DNA of 64,000 bases from Prevotella sp. GTDB lineage: Bacteria > Bacteroidota > Bacteroidia > Bacteroidales > Bacteroidaceae. The notes beneath the pieces were generated by a model. The model saw only the letters and a list, made by a program, of their open reading frames with translations, did no database searches and was not told where the DNA came from. How positions within the stretch are numbered: position 1 is the first letter of the stretch; every line of letters begins with the position of its first letter. The DNA lies in assembly GCA_017538105.1 (NCBI GenBank), contig JAFYJN010000076.1:1-64000 (forward strand), written 5' to 3'. Position numbers and translations under genes: made by a program. Below are positions 25,069-33,828 of the stretch, piece after piece.

Positions 25069-25986
25069 ATGAAAGATTACTATGAGATATTAGGTATGGG
25101 GAATAACGCCACCTGCAAACAAATCGATATGGCATTTAAGGTCGCATACAAGAAATGGCAACGAAAAGGCGATTGGAACAAATTGAATGATGTGCGTGAA
25201 GCCTATAACATATTGCACTTTCCGAAGAACAGACAGATGTATGACACCGAGTATGCATCATTCACTATGGCAGAGAACAAGGATGAATATATCATCAAAA
25301 ATCCTGAACTGTCAATTGTTGTTAATAGACTACAAGAAAATATCAAGAGCAATAATGATGGTGTTATGAAACCTATGTCAATAGGTCATCGTTTGACGAG
25401 TACTATAGTTGATAAAGTATTTATTCTTTTGATCTTTGTTGTGACGGCAATGGCTTTCTGTTCAGGAAGGCCAGGTTCTGAATTAGGAATTTTTGTAGGG
25501 GAATTAAGCAGCGAATACAACAAGATTGAATCTACTAAGAGTATATATGAGTCTAACAAAGAGGTTGACATATATTTAGGATACACCTTGCTAACCGAAG
25601 ATATTGAAGATTACGAGTACGAGAAAAGCTATATGGACATTTATCAAAAGTATGTATTTATCATGATTCTTATTAATTTGCTTTACTATTTAATTTGCGA
25701 ATTGCTTTTCAAGGCATCTTTAGGTAAAAGGATCATGGGCTGTGAGGTACGGAAAGAAGATGGCACTCCAATGGGATGGAAAAGGGTGTTCATTCGGGCT
25801 GGAGTACTGGGGTTATTATTAGTTCTTGCAGCACTCATACAACCCTACTTGAATGTGAACGGTTGGATTGTCAGCGTGCTGTTCTTCATAGCGTTGGACT
25901 TTACTGTGCCGTTCAAGAATCAATCGCTCATTGATTTGGGTACGGACACTATTGTCCTCAAGAAGAGTGTAAAAAGAGCAATTTAA
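25069..25986 (+). CDS. Degenerate J-domain fused to RDD membrane domain
   Basis: 305 residues from the ATG at 25069; the longer in-frame start at 24985 overlaps the zinc-ribbon gene. Residues 1-65 are J-domain-like (MKDYYEILGMGNNATCKQI..., LNDVREAYNIL....RQMYD), but the HPD tripeptide needed to stimulate DnaK is replaced (YKKWQRKGDW). Residues about 100-300 are an RDD domain: membrane helices and SLGKRIMGCEVR..DGTPMGWKRVFIRAG. Inner-membrane protein. Probably not a classical co-chaperone; the J-like part may be a protein-binding module. Next to the zinc-ribbon membrane protein. Confidence 0.75.
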   Translation: MKDYYEILGMGNNATCKQIDMAFKVAYKKWQRKGDWNKLNDVREAYNILHFPKNRQMYDTEYASFTMAENKDEYIIKNPELSIVVNRLQENIKSNNDGVMKPMSIGHRLTSTIVDKVFILLIFVVTAMAFCSGRPGSELGIFVGELSSEYNKIESTKSIYESNKEVDIYLGYTLLTEDIEDYEYEKSYMDIYQKYVFIMILINLLYYLICELLFKASLGKRIMGCEVRKEDGTPMGWKRVFIRAGVLGLLLVLAALIQPYLNVNGWIVSVLFFIALDFTVPFKNQSLIDLGTDTIVLKKSVKRAI

Positions 25987-26005
25987 AACTAAAATAATAA
26001 GAGAT

Positions 26006-26086
26006 ATGAACAGATACGGATTGGGGCTGATTCGAGCAGCCTATTTAACAGTCATTATCTTTTTTGTCATCACAAGATGTACGTGA
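26006..26086 (+). CDS. Possible 26-residue membrane peptide
   Basis: Short ORF with an ATG 7 bases after AATAATAAGAG: Met-Asn-Arg-Tyr-Gly start, then a hydrophobic stretch (AAYLTVIIFFVIT) and a Cys near the end. It sits between two co-directional genes, 20 bases after the J/RDD gene. It could be a real small membrane peptide or chance. Confidence 0.3.
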   Translation: MNRYGLGLIRAAYLTVIIFFVITRCT

Positions 26087-26119
26087 GATTATGAATTTTA
26101 AAACGTCAGGACATAGGAA

Positions 26120-26800
26120 ATGAAAAAGTATATAAAAAAGTATATAATTGGCTTTATCGTGACATTATTTGTCGCAACGATAATTGGTGCCATACCAAAA
26201 CATATTACGACGGAGGAAAAGACGCATGAGTGTCTCCATCCACAACAATGTGATGAAGCAAATACAGACTCTTCCATATATAAACAAAATCCATCGCGTA
26301 TTATCGTGTATGAGGAAAAGGGAAGATTGATTTATCTTTCAAGGGACAGCGACTTGGTAAGATGTTACACAGAAGAAAACGATGACTCTCCCCGAAAAGT
26401 GCTTTTCAGAAATGAGTATTACAATGATGGTTTCCCCACTATCTATAGTAACAGGTATGGTGAAGATATCTTTATTGTAGGAGATATTATGCCCAACAGT
26501 AACGGATGGACAATAAGATACCCCATTTACCATATAGATGCCAAAACATTCAAGATGCGTTTTGTGGATGAAGGAGCAGCCGTTCACTTTGACAAGGATG
26601 GTTTCAAAATTGCCAAATGCAGACTTGTCAACCCCGACGCAACATGTACAGCTGAAGAAATATGGATGATGCATGACTTATATTATGATTGTCATGGTAT
26701 AAAGAAAAGAGAAGACGGAAGTGAATACGATTGGAATAAGATGGAGAAAATATATGGTGATACGTTGGTAAATGTTTGCGGCGTAGGTTGGAGATTGTAA
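26120..26800 (+). CDS. Hypothetical membrane-anchored or exported protein
   Basis: 226 residues. A basic start and one N-terminal hydrophobic helix (IIGFIVTLFVATIIGAI, about 9-25), then a soluble, mostly beta-rich acidic domain with scattered Cys (ECLHPQQCDE). Probably signal-anchored with the domain in the periplasm. No family recognised. Confidence 0.5.
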   Translation: MKKYIKKYIIGFIVTLFVATIIGAIPKHITTEEKTHECLHPQQCDEANTDSSIYKQNPSRIIVYEEKGRLIYLSRDSDLVRCYTEENDDSPRKVLFRNEYYNDGFPTIYSNRYGEDIFIVGDIMPNSNGWTIRYPIYHIDAKTFKMRFVDEGAAVHFDKDGFKIAKCRLVNPDATCTAEEIWMMHDLYYDCHGIKKREDGSEYDWNKMEKIYGDTLVNVCGVGWRL

Positions 26801-26862
26801 ATGAAGGATGAACGAATAGAAGAAAGCATACTCTTAAAAATATATTTTATACTTAAATCATT

Positions 26863-27483
26863 ATGAATCATCAATATTTTTCAACTAAAGAGGGAGAAGA
26901 GGGAAAAAAGCCAAACATCGATGCTGTAATAAGAATCAAGGATGGAGAGTGGTTGTGTGACGAGAATAACAAACATTTACAATTGCTTTTAATATCCTTT
27001 GACAGATTAGAACTACGTATCGTTAAAGTTGGTATGGTAGGGACAGATATTATCATTGCCTTTTCAAAAGCAGATAAAATTTTTGGCTTTTCAAAAAAAG
27101 AAAATAGTGCTATGCCATTTCCTGATGTTGTTACCTACGCCATTGCGATAACGGAAAGATACGCCCACTTAATTGATCAGGATGCAATAATAGAAATTGT
27201 TACGCCCAACATCGACAATCTAAATGAAATTGAACCGATAAATCTTGAAAAAGATTCCATCAATATCTTTAATAAAGGTCATAATAATATGAGACGTGAT
27301 TTCATTCCTATAAGCATTATGGAAAAAGTTAACAATTATATCGATTTCGTGATGGCACCACGAAAGAAGATGCTTGGAGATTGCCATTGGGCATGGCATA
27401 TGAAGAAGCTCATTCTATTTCATGTTTTCCATTTGCGTTGGCTTACTCCTTCTGAAATGAATCCAGACATTCTCTTCGATTAA
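26863..27483 (+). CDS. Hypothetical soluble protein
   Basis: 206 residues without signal or membrane helices. N-terminal half looks alpha/beta; the C-terminus is helical and His/Trp-rich (GDCHWAWHMKKLILFHVFHLRWLTP). No family recognised. Last gene of the co-directional hypothetical series starting at 23795. Confidence 0.5.
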   Translation: MNHQYFSTKEGEEGKKPNIDAVIRIKDGEWLCDENNKHLQLLLISFDRLELRIVKVGMVGTDIIIAFSKADKIFGFSKKENSAMPFPDVVTYAIAITERYAHLIDQDAIIEIVTPNIDNLNEIEPINLEKDSINIFNKGHNNMRRDFIPISIMEKVNNYIDFVMAPRKKMLGDCHWAWHMKKLILFHVFHLRWLTPSEMNPDILFD

Positions 27484-27625
27484 AAACCAAGAGCCAGTTC
27501 CAAGGGGTATTTCCTCTTTTGCTAAGGATAATGTTCAATTCAAGAAGTATACTTCGGTTCCCATACTCTATTATCGGTTATTTGCCATTTTCTTCTCATA
27601 GCACCTATAGTTGAAGGGGTAAATG

Positions 27626-27656
27626 TTGGAAAATAAGGATAAAAACATTATCTTTG
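27626..27656 (+). promoter_or_regulatory. Superoxide dismutase promoter
   Basis: TTG 27626-27628, 20-base spacer, -7 box TATCTTTG 27649-27656, ATG 27 bases downstream. Confidence 0.7.
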
Positions 27657-27683
27657 CAATTGTAACCTAAACATCATACAATC

Positions 27684-28271
27684 ATGGCTAAATTTGAATT
27701 ACTGGCACTCCCGTATGCGGAGAAAGCATTGGAGCCTGTCATCAGCAGCAAGACTATTGGATATCACCACGGAAAGCACTTGGCAGCATACGTGAATAAC
27801 CTTAACGGACTGCTTGAAGGCAGCGGTTTTGAAGAGGCTACACTTGAGGATATTGTCTGCAAGTCAACAGGTGGCATTCTCAATAATGCCGGGCAGATTC
27901 TCAACCATAACCTTTACTTCTCGCAATTCAAGAGTCCGTTGGAGAATAACGCTCCTAATGGAAAGATAGCAAAGGCTATCGATGAGCAGTTCGGCTCATT
28001 CGATGCATTCCAAAAAGAATTTGTCCAGAAAGGTGCTACTCTCTTTGGCAGCGGATGGGTGTGGCTGTCGAAAGACAAAGAGGGAAAATTAGTCATCACA
28101 CAGGAGACGAATGCCGCCAATCCTGTTCAGCGGGGTTTGACTCCCCTACTCACTTTTGACGTATGGGAGCATGCGTATTACCTTGACTATCAGAACCGCC
28201 GACCAGACCATCTCGCCGCCCTATGGCAGATTGTCAACTGGGATGTCATAGAAAAAAGGTACGAACAATAG
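27684..28271 (+). CDS. sodB: Fe/Mn superoxide dismutase
   Basis: Converts superoxide to O2 and H2O2 in the cytoplasm. 195 residues, full length. Metal ligands as in the family: His 28 (GYHHGKHLAAYVNNLN), His in LNHNLYFSQF (about 75), Asp and His in DVWEHAYYLDYQN (about 158 and 162). Metal preference cannot be fixed by eye; Bacteroidetes enzymes are often cambialistic. Monocistronic with its own promoter, followed by hairpins at 28282-28346. Confidence 0.95.
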   Translation: MAKFELLALPYAEKALEPVISSKTIGYHHGKHLAAYVNNLNGLLEGSGFEEATLEDIVCKSTGGILNNAGQILNHNLYFSQFKSPLENNAPNGKIAKAIDEQFGSFDAFQKEFVQKGATLFGSGWVWLSKDKEGKLVITQETNAANPVQRGLTPLLTFDVWEHAYYLDYQNRRPDHLAALWQIVNWDVIEKRYEQ

Positions 28272-28281
28272 ATTCTGTCTA

Positions 28282-28310
28282 GAATCAATATTGTGTTGAT
28301 TCATATTGTT
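28282..28310 (+). terminator. Probable sod terminator
   Basis: GAATCAA/TTGATTC stem (28282-28288, 28296-28302) followed by ATATTGTTTTTT. A-T rich, so moderate strength. Confidence 0.55.
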
Positions 28311-28313
28311 TTT

Positions 28314-28346
28314 TGTGTAACCATATAAAAAATGTATGGTTACACA
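28314..28346. repeat. Perfect 12-bp inverted repeat TGTGTAACCATA / TATGGTTACACA
   Basis: Arms 28314-28325 and 28335-28346, loop 9, then TAATTTTT. Lies between sod and the putA promoter. May be a second terminator for sod or a dyad operator for putA. Confidence 0.7.
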
Positions 28347-28389
28347 TAATTTTTCATGCCAATCTTTAACAATGTATTGGAAAAAATTT

Positions 28390-28397
28390 TAACTTTG
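28390..28397 (+). promoter_or_regulatory. putA -7 box
   Basis: TAACTTTG, 55 bases before the ATG at 28453; no good -33 box seen. Confidence 0.5.
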
Positions 28398-28452
28398 CAG
28401 AAGTTAACCGATTGATTCGAAAAAACATATCATCACCTTAAATTTTGAGACG

Positions 28453-31400
28453 ATGGAAACACATTCCCTACCTACCATTGAAGAAGTGTTTACATGGATG
28501 CGCAAGCTCTATGATGAGAGCTATGCCGGCTTGACCCGTTTGGAACGCGGTGAGCAGCACATGTACGGAACCATGGTCACCACACCGAGCGACAAAAAGT
28601 TCATTGTCCGCATGCTTGACGAGACCAGTCAAGTGCGCGACACCCAAAAGTTAGCACGTCGTGTGAAAGACCTCATCGACCAATACGGCATCCCCAAGTT
28701 TTTGGGAGGCACCGACCATGCCCTGTTCTGGATGTACCAGAAATTCGCCTACCTACCCCTGTTCAACTGGGCATCCGTGCCCATCATCAAATGGCGTCTT
28801 CGCCGGGATACCAGTCGCGTGATAATCAATGCAGCCCGTCCTAACCTGACGAAGCATTTGGCTACCCGTTTCCAAGAAGATGTAGGTCAAAACGTCAACC
28901 TTCTCGGCGAAGTGGTGTTAGGCAACGGCGAGGCCGACAAGCGCTACCAATCGTATCTTGAAGCATTGAAGGAGCCCGACATCAACTATATCTCCGTAAA
29001 AATATCAGGTATTTATGCCCAGACACATGCCCTGAACTACAAAGAAAGTTTCCCTGAACTCATCCGTAGGATGTCGGCATTGTATCAAGCAGCCATTGAC
29101 AACCCCTACACCACTCCATCTGGCGAGACCCGTCCCAAGTTCATCAATCTCGACATGGAAGAGTATAAAGACGCCCATTTGACGATGAAATTATTCAAGG
29201 ACGTGCTCTCATTGCCCCAGTTCAAGAACTACGAGGCTGGCATTGTGGTGCAGGCCTATCTCCCCGATGCCTGGGGTTTCCAGAGTGAGTTGTTGGAGTT
29301 TGCTCGCGAACGTGTTGCCGCAGGCGGAGCCCCTATCAAGATGCGTATCGTGAAGGGTTGCAATCTTGACATGGAAAATATCGTAAGCGATCTGCGCGGT
29401 TGGCCCAATCCTGTAAGGAGCAACAAGACCGAGGTGGATGCCAACTACCTGCACATTATCGAGCGTGGTTTGAAGCCCGAGAATGCGAAGGTGCTTCATA
29501 TTGGAATGGCCTCACATAACCTGTTCACCATCTCCTATGCTTACCTTCTCACGGAGAAGTACCACACCCCAAAAGACTGTTTCTGTTTTGAGATGCTCGA
29601 AGGCATGGCCAACCATGTATGGCGCGCCCAAAAGAAATTGGGCAACCACGTCATCCTGTACACCCCTGTGGTGAAGAAAGAGCATTTCCTCAACGCCATT
29701 TCCTATTTAGTGCGCCGCATGGACGAGAACACCGCGCCCGACAATTTCCTCACCCACTCATTCTCTCTGAAGCCCAACACCAAGGAGTGGCACGAATTGG
29801 AGCAGCAGTTCATCGACGCCTACAATATGAAAGACAATTTGTCGCATACCCCCACTCGTACCCAAGACCGCAACAAGCCCTATATAGGACAGGCTCCTCG
29901 TGATGAAATGGTGAACGAGCCAGACACTGACTTCGACCGTTTCTGCAACCAAGAATGGGTGGAGAAGATATTCGCCAAATGGAAGAGCAATGGCAATATG
30001 AATGGTGGGCAGGCGACTTGGAACGGCTGGCATCCCGGTCAATTGTTACCCACCCAAATAGGCAACGAGTTGGTATACAACGTTGATCGCGTAAGTTATT
30101 ACGACCGTTCCCAAGACGGTGATGTCAAGGTATGCGAGATGTCGCGTTCCAATATAGAACAGACAGGGCGAATATTGGAAATCGCCGATAAAGACCCAGG
30201 CGGTTGGCGGAACACCACCATTGACGAGCGCCATGCCATCATGTACAAAGCCGCGAATAATCTCGGAACGATACGAGGTGACCTCAATGGAGCCATGTGC
30301 GCCATTACCGGCAAGACGATTGAAGAAGCCGATGTCGAAGTGAGCGAGGCCATCGACTACTGCCGATTCTACACCACCACGATGAAGAAATACGCCCAGT
30401 TGACAGATGTAGAAATGAAATCAAAAGGTGTTGTTCTAGTCTTGTCGCCCTGGAATTTCCCCTGTGCCATTCCCTGTGGCGGTGTTGTTGCCGCCTTGGC
30501 TTCTGGTAACACTTGCATTCTCAAGCCCGCTACCGTGGCCGCCCCTGTGGCATGGCTCTTTGCCCAAGCATTTTGGGATGCCGGAGTGCCTAAGGAAGCA
30601 CTTCAGGTGATTATTACCGACCACGAGGCCACGCCTCTGCTTACCTCGTCGGAGGTTGTACGACACATCATCCTTACCGGTGGCACCGATACCGCCCAAA
30701 GTATAGCCAAAGCCAACCCCCGCAAACCATTATCGGCCGAGACAGGTGGCAAAAACGTGATGATACTCTCTGCCAAAGGTGACCGCGACCATGCCATCAT
30801 GAACGCCTGCCGCAGCGCTTTTGGCAATGCCGGACAGAAATGTTCCGCCTGTTCGCTACTCTTGGTGGAACATTCAGTGTATAACAATCCCGAGTTCTTT
30901 GAAAAACTGAAAGACTGCGCGTCGTCGCTGAAGGTCGGTGGCGTGTGGAATGCCGGCAATATCGTTGGTCCGATGATTACCAACAAGAACGAGAAGCTGG
31001 AACAAGCCTTCAAGTTGGAACCCGGTGAGCGATGGCTCATCGCCCCCGAATTTGTCGATGAAAAGAAATATATACTGAAACCCACCATCAAAGTAGACGT
31101 AAAACCCAGTTCCTTCACCTTCCGCACCGAACTGTTCGCCCCTCTACTCGCCGTGGCCCCCTATGACTCGTTGGAAGAAGCCTTGGCTCTTGTCAATGGT
31201 CTTGACTATGGTCTTACCAGCGGTCTCCAGTCTCTCGATGAGCAGGAGCAACAATATTGGAAAAACCACATTGAAGCCGGCAATCTTTACATCAACCGTG
31301 GCATCACAGGCGCAGTGGTAAACCGCCAACCCTTCGGAGGCATGAAACTCTCAGCCTTCGGTCCAGGTTTGAAAGCTGGCGGTCCCAACTACTGCTTGCA

Positions 31401-31932
31401 GTTTATGACTATCACCGACAAACCCGATAGTGACACCGACTACGTGAAATCGTATGCCGAATGGTATGAAAAAGAGTTCAGGCATGCCCGTAACATCCAG
31501 CCCAAGATACGCGGTGAACAGAATGTCTTTAGATACCTGCCGTTAAGAAAAGGCATGGTCTTACGTCTGTTTGGCGATGAGACGTTGGCGCACATTCAGA
31601 TGGTGCAGTTGGCCGCCAAGACCGTTGGCACACCGCTGACCATCTCCGTAGCACCTGACCATCCGTTGCTGGATCAGGTTACGGGAGATATCCGCCAAGA
31701 GAGTCTTGAAGACTTCTGCCAAGGCATGAACCGTTATGAACGTGTACGCACCATCTCGAACAATGTACCCGATGCCGTATATGAAGCTGCCGCTCTTTGC
31801 AACAGGCATATTGCTTCGTCATTGCCCGTGAAGGACGGACGCGTGGAATTGGCCATGTATATCAAAGAGCAGTCAATATCCAACGAATACCACCGCTATG
31901 GTTCGCAGATTGAAGTACCAGAAGTAGAATAA
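28453..31932 (+). CDS. putA: Bifunctional proline dehydrogenase / glutamate-semialdehyde dehydrogenase
   Basis: Oxidises proline to glutamate: an FAD-dependent PRODH barrel in the first half (about residues 70-450) and an NAD-dependent P5C (aldehyde) dehydrogenase in the second (about 560-1010). PRODH cues: NLLGEVVLGNGEADKRYQSY, YISVKISGIYAQ, NLDMEEYKD, RIVKGCNLDMEN. ALDH cues: SPWNFPCAIPCGGVVAALA, catalytic Glu in LSAETGGKNVMI, catalytic Cys in GNAGQKCSAC, and QPFGGMKLSAFGPG. 1159 residues; lacks the ribbon-helix-helix repressor domain of enteric PutA, so it is not self-regulating in that way. Monocistronic; strong terminator at 31988. Confidence 0.95.
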   Translation: METHSLPTIEEVFTWMRKLYDESYAGLTRLERGEQHMYGTMVTTPSDKKFIVRMLDETSQVRDTQKLARRVKDLIDQYGIPKFLGGTDHALFWMYQKFAYLPLFNWASVPIIKWRLRRDTSRVIINAARPNLTKHLATRFQEDVGQNVNLLGEVVLGNGEADKRYQSYLEALKEPDINYISVKISGIYAQTHALNYKESFPELIRRMSALYQAAIDNPYTTPSGETRPKFINLDMEEYKDAHLTMKLFKDVLSLPQFKNYEAGIVVQAYLPDAWGFQSELLEFARERVAAGGAPIKMRIVKGCNLDMENIVSDLRGWPNPVRSNKTEVDANYLHIIERGLKPENAKVLHIGMASHNLFTISYAYLLTEKYHTPKDCFCFEMLEGMANHVWRAQKKLGNHVILYTPVVKKEHFLNAISYLVRRMDENTAPDNFLTHSFSLKPNTKEWHELEQQFIDAYNMKDNLSHTPTRTQDRNKPYIGQAPRDEMVNEPDTDFDRFCNQEWVEKIFAKWKSNGNMNGGQATWNGWHPGQLLPTQIGNELVYNVDRVSYYDRSQDGDVKVCEMSRSNIEQTGRILEIADKDPGGWRNTTIDERHAIMYKAANNLGTIRGDLNGAMCAITGKTIEEADVEVSEAIDYCRFYTTTMKKYAQLTDVEMKSKGVVLVLSPWNFPCAIPCGGVVAALASGNTCILKPATVAAPVAWLFAQAFWDAGVPKEALQVIITDHEATPLLTSSEVVRHIILTGGTDTAQSIAKANPRKPLSAETGGKNVMILSAKGDRDHAIMNACRSAFGNAGQKCSACSLLLVEHSVYNNPEFFEKLKDCASSLKVGGVWNAGNIVGPMITNKNEKLEQAFKLEPGERWLIAPEFVDEKKYILKPTIKVDVKPSSFTFRTELFAPLLAVAPYDSLEEALALVNGLDYGLTSGLQSLDEQEQQYWKNHIEAGNLYINRGITGAVVNRQPFGGMKLSAFGPGLKAGGPNYCLQFMTITDKPDSDTDYVKSYAEWYEKEFRHARNIQPKIRGEQNVFRYLPLRKGMVLRLFGDETLAHIQMVQLAAKTVGTPLTISVAPDHPLLDQVTGDIRQESLEDFCQGMNRYERVRTISNNVPDAVYEAAALCNRHIASSLPVKDGRVELAMYIKEQSISNEYHRYGSQIEVPEVE

Positions 31933-31987
31933 GCAATGTAGGGGTATTTTTACACGCCCAACATCTCCCAACAGGAAGGTTTCCTAT

Positions 31988-32038
31988 CCCTCCATTCAAG
32001 TTCTTCCCTGTAAGATACTTGAATGGAGGGAAATGTTT
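31988..32038 (+). terminator. putA terminator
   Basis: Perfect 13-bp stem CCCTCCATTCAAG (31988-32000) / CTTGAATGGAGGG (32018-32030), 17-base loop, then AAATGTTTTT. Confidence 0.85.
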
Positions 32039-32050
32039 TTATGTTTATCG

Positions 32051-32082
32051 TTTGGTAATTGTTATATTTGTTGTTATTTTTG
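32051..32082 (+). promoter_or_regulatory. GH43 gene promoter
   Basis: TTTG 32051-32054, 20-base spacer, -7 box TATTTTTG 32075-32082; ATG 39 bases downstream. Confidence 0.7.
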
Positions 32083-32121
32083 CAGAAGAAAAAGGAATAA
32101 GCTACAAAAACAAGCTACGAT

Positions 32122-33801
32122 ATGAAGAGGCGAAACATGAGAGCGACGTCCACGTTACCATTGTTCACTATACTTTTTTTGGCATTCGTGCCAAGAGTGA
32201 CCTATGGCCAGTACCGTTCAGAGGTATGGTCGCCAGACAATGGTGATGGCACATATACCAACCCCATCATCAATGCCGACTATTCAGACCCCGACGTTTG
32301 CGTGGGTGCCAGCGGTGAAGATTATTACATGACGGCCTCTTCGTTTCAGTGTGTGCCCGGCCTGCCCATTCTCCATTCCAAGGATTTGGTGAACTGGGAG
32401 ATTGTTGGCTATGCCCTGAAGGAGTTGTATACAGGCGACGCCTTCATGGTAGAACATTTCAGCGTCCCCCGTCATGGTGAAGGGGTATGGGCACCCTCCA
32501 TCCGTTACCATGCTGGGGAATACTATATCTACTGGGGGGACCCCGATTTCGGTGTATATATGGTGAAGACAAAAGATCCCGCGGGGGAGTGGGAACCTCC
32601 CCTGTGCGTCATTAAAGGCACCGGATATATCGACCCCACCCCTTTGTGGGACGATGACGGCCGTTGCTACCTTGTCAATGGTTGGGCCAATTCACGTGCC
32701 AAGTTTGCCTCGGTACTTACCGTTCGTGAGTTGTCGCCCGATGGCACCCGTGCCATTGGTCAGCCAGTCATTGTGTTCGACGGCAACGGCAACGAGAACC
32801 GCACCTGCGAAGGTCCTAAGTTTTACAAACGTGACGGTTGGTATTGGATTATGTGTCCTGCGGGCGGTGTGCCCACAGGCTTCCAGCTTGCCATGCGTTC
32901 CAAATCGCCCTATGGTCCATACGAAAGCAAGATTGTTCTTTCGCAGGGCAAGACCCATATCAACGGTCCCCACCAAGGCGGTTGGGTACACACCAAGTAT
33001 GGTGAAGACTGGTTCATCCATTTCCAAGACAAAGAAGCCTATGGGCGGGTCATTCACCTTAACCCCGTGGACTGGAGCAGTGGATGGCCCATCATGGGCA
33101 AGAATGGCGAGCCCGTGAGCACATACAAGAAACCCCGTTCCTCATCATCGACAATCGTCAATCCTGTGGAGAGCGACGAGTTCAGCAGTCCAGTAATAGG
33201 AAAACAATGGCAGTGGCACGCCAACTACGATGAGAAATTCGGCATGCCCACCGCTTTTGGCACTTTCCGCCTCTACACCTATAAATTGTCTGAAGGCTGG
33301 AAAAATCTTTGGGAAGTGCCCAATCTATTGTTGCAGAAGATTCCCGCCGACCGTTTTACCGTGACCACCAAGCTTCGTATGACCTCAAAGGCCGATGGCC
33401 AATTTGGCGGATTGATCATGATGGGTCTAGACTATTCCGCCCTTGTAGTGAGGCGTGAAGGCAAAGTGTTTCAGCTAGTGCAAATAACCTGTCATGATGC
33501 CGACAAAGGCAAAGCCCAGACGGAGAACCTCATCGCCACATTGAAGCCCACCTTCGAGGACAAAATAGAATACAAGCCAGGCATCCACGAAGACATCTTC
33601 CTGCGTATGAAAGTACAAGACAGCAAATTGCGTTTCAGCTACAGCACCGACGGCAAGAATTTCACCTCCTGTGGTGATGAGTTTCAGATGCGAGAGGGGA
33701 AATGGATAGGAGCAAAATTTGGTTTCGTGGCTGCTGAGAACAATGCCAATAGCGACCGCGGTTGGGTGGAAGCCGACTGGATTAGGGTGAGTGACAAGTG
33801 A
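32122..33801 (+). CDS. Secreted glycoside hydrolase family 43 (subfamily 12-like)
   Basis: Probable beta-xylosidase / alpha-arabinofuranosidase acting on hemicellulose oligosaccharides. 559 residues: signal peptide (about 1-29, ending VTYGQ), five-bladed propeller with YTNPIINADYSDPDV (catalytic-base Asp), YIDPTPLWDDDGRCYLV (pKa-modulating Asp), CEGPKFYKRDGWYWI (acid Glu), then a C-terminal concanavalin-like beta-sandwich (about 360-559). Exported to periplasm or surface. No SusC/D pair is nearby, which is unusual for a Bacteroidetes polysaccharide locus. The glycosyltransferase at 33829 follows after 27 bases. Confidence 0.9.
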   Translation: MKRRNMRATSTLPLFTILFLAFVPRVTYGQYRSEVWSPDNGDGTYTNPIINADYSDPDVCVGASGEDYYMTASSFQCVPGLPILHSKDLVNWEIVGYALKELYTGDAFMVEHFSVPRHGEGVWAPSIRYHAGEYYIYWGDPDFGVYMVKTKDPAGEWEPPLCVIKGTGYIDPTPLWDDDGRCYLVNGWANSRAKFASVLTVRELSPDGTRAIGQPVIVFDGNGNENRTCEGPKFYKRDGWYWIMCPAGGVPTGFQLAMRSKSPYGPYESKIVLSQGKTHINGPHQGGWVHTKYGEDWFIHFQDKEAYGRVIHLNPVDWSSGWPIMGKNGEPVSTYKKPRSSSSTIVNPVESDEFSSPVIGKQWQWHANYDEKFGMPTAFGTFRLYTYKLSEGWKNLWEVPNLLLQKIPADRFTVTTKLRMTSKADGQFGGLIMMGLDYSALVVRREGKVFQLVQITCHDADKGKAQTENLIATLKPTFEDKIEYKPGIHEDIFLRMKVQDSKLRFSYSTDGKNFTSCGDEFQMREGKWIGAKFGFVAAENNANSDRGWVEADWIRVSDK

Positions 33802-33828
33802 CGAATAACGAGTGAATGGAGATGAATA

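Noticed and set aside
30000-31000. Frameshift within putA
   Set aside because: The frame is continuous through both domains with all catalytic motifs.
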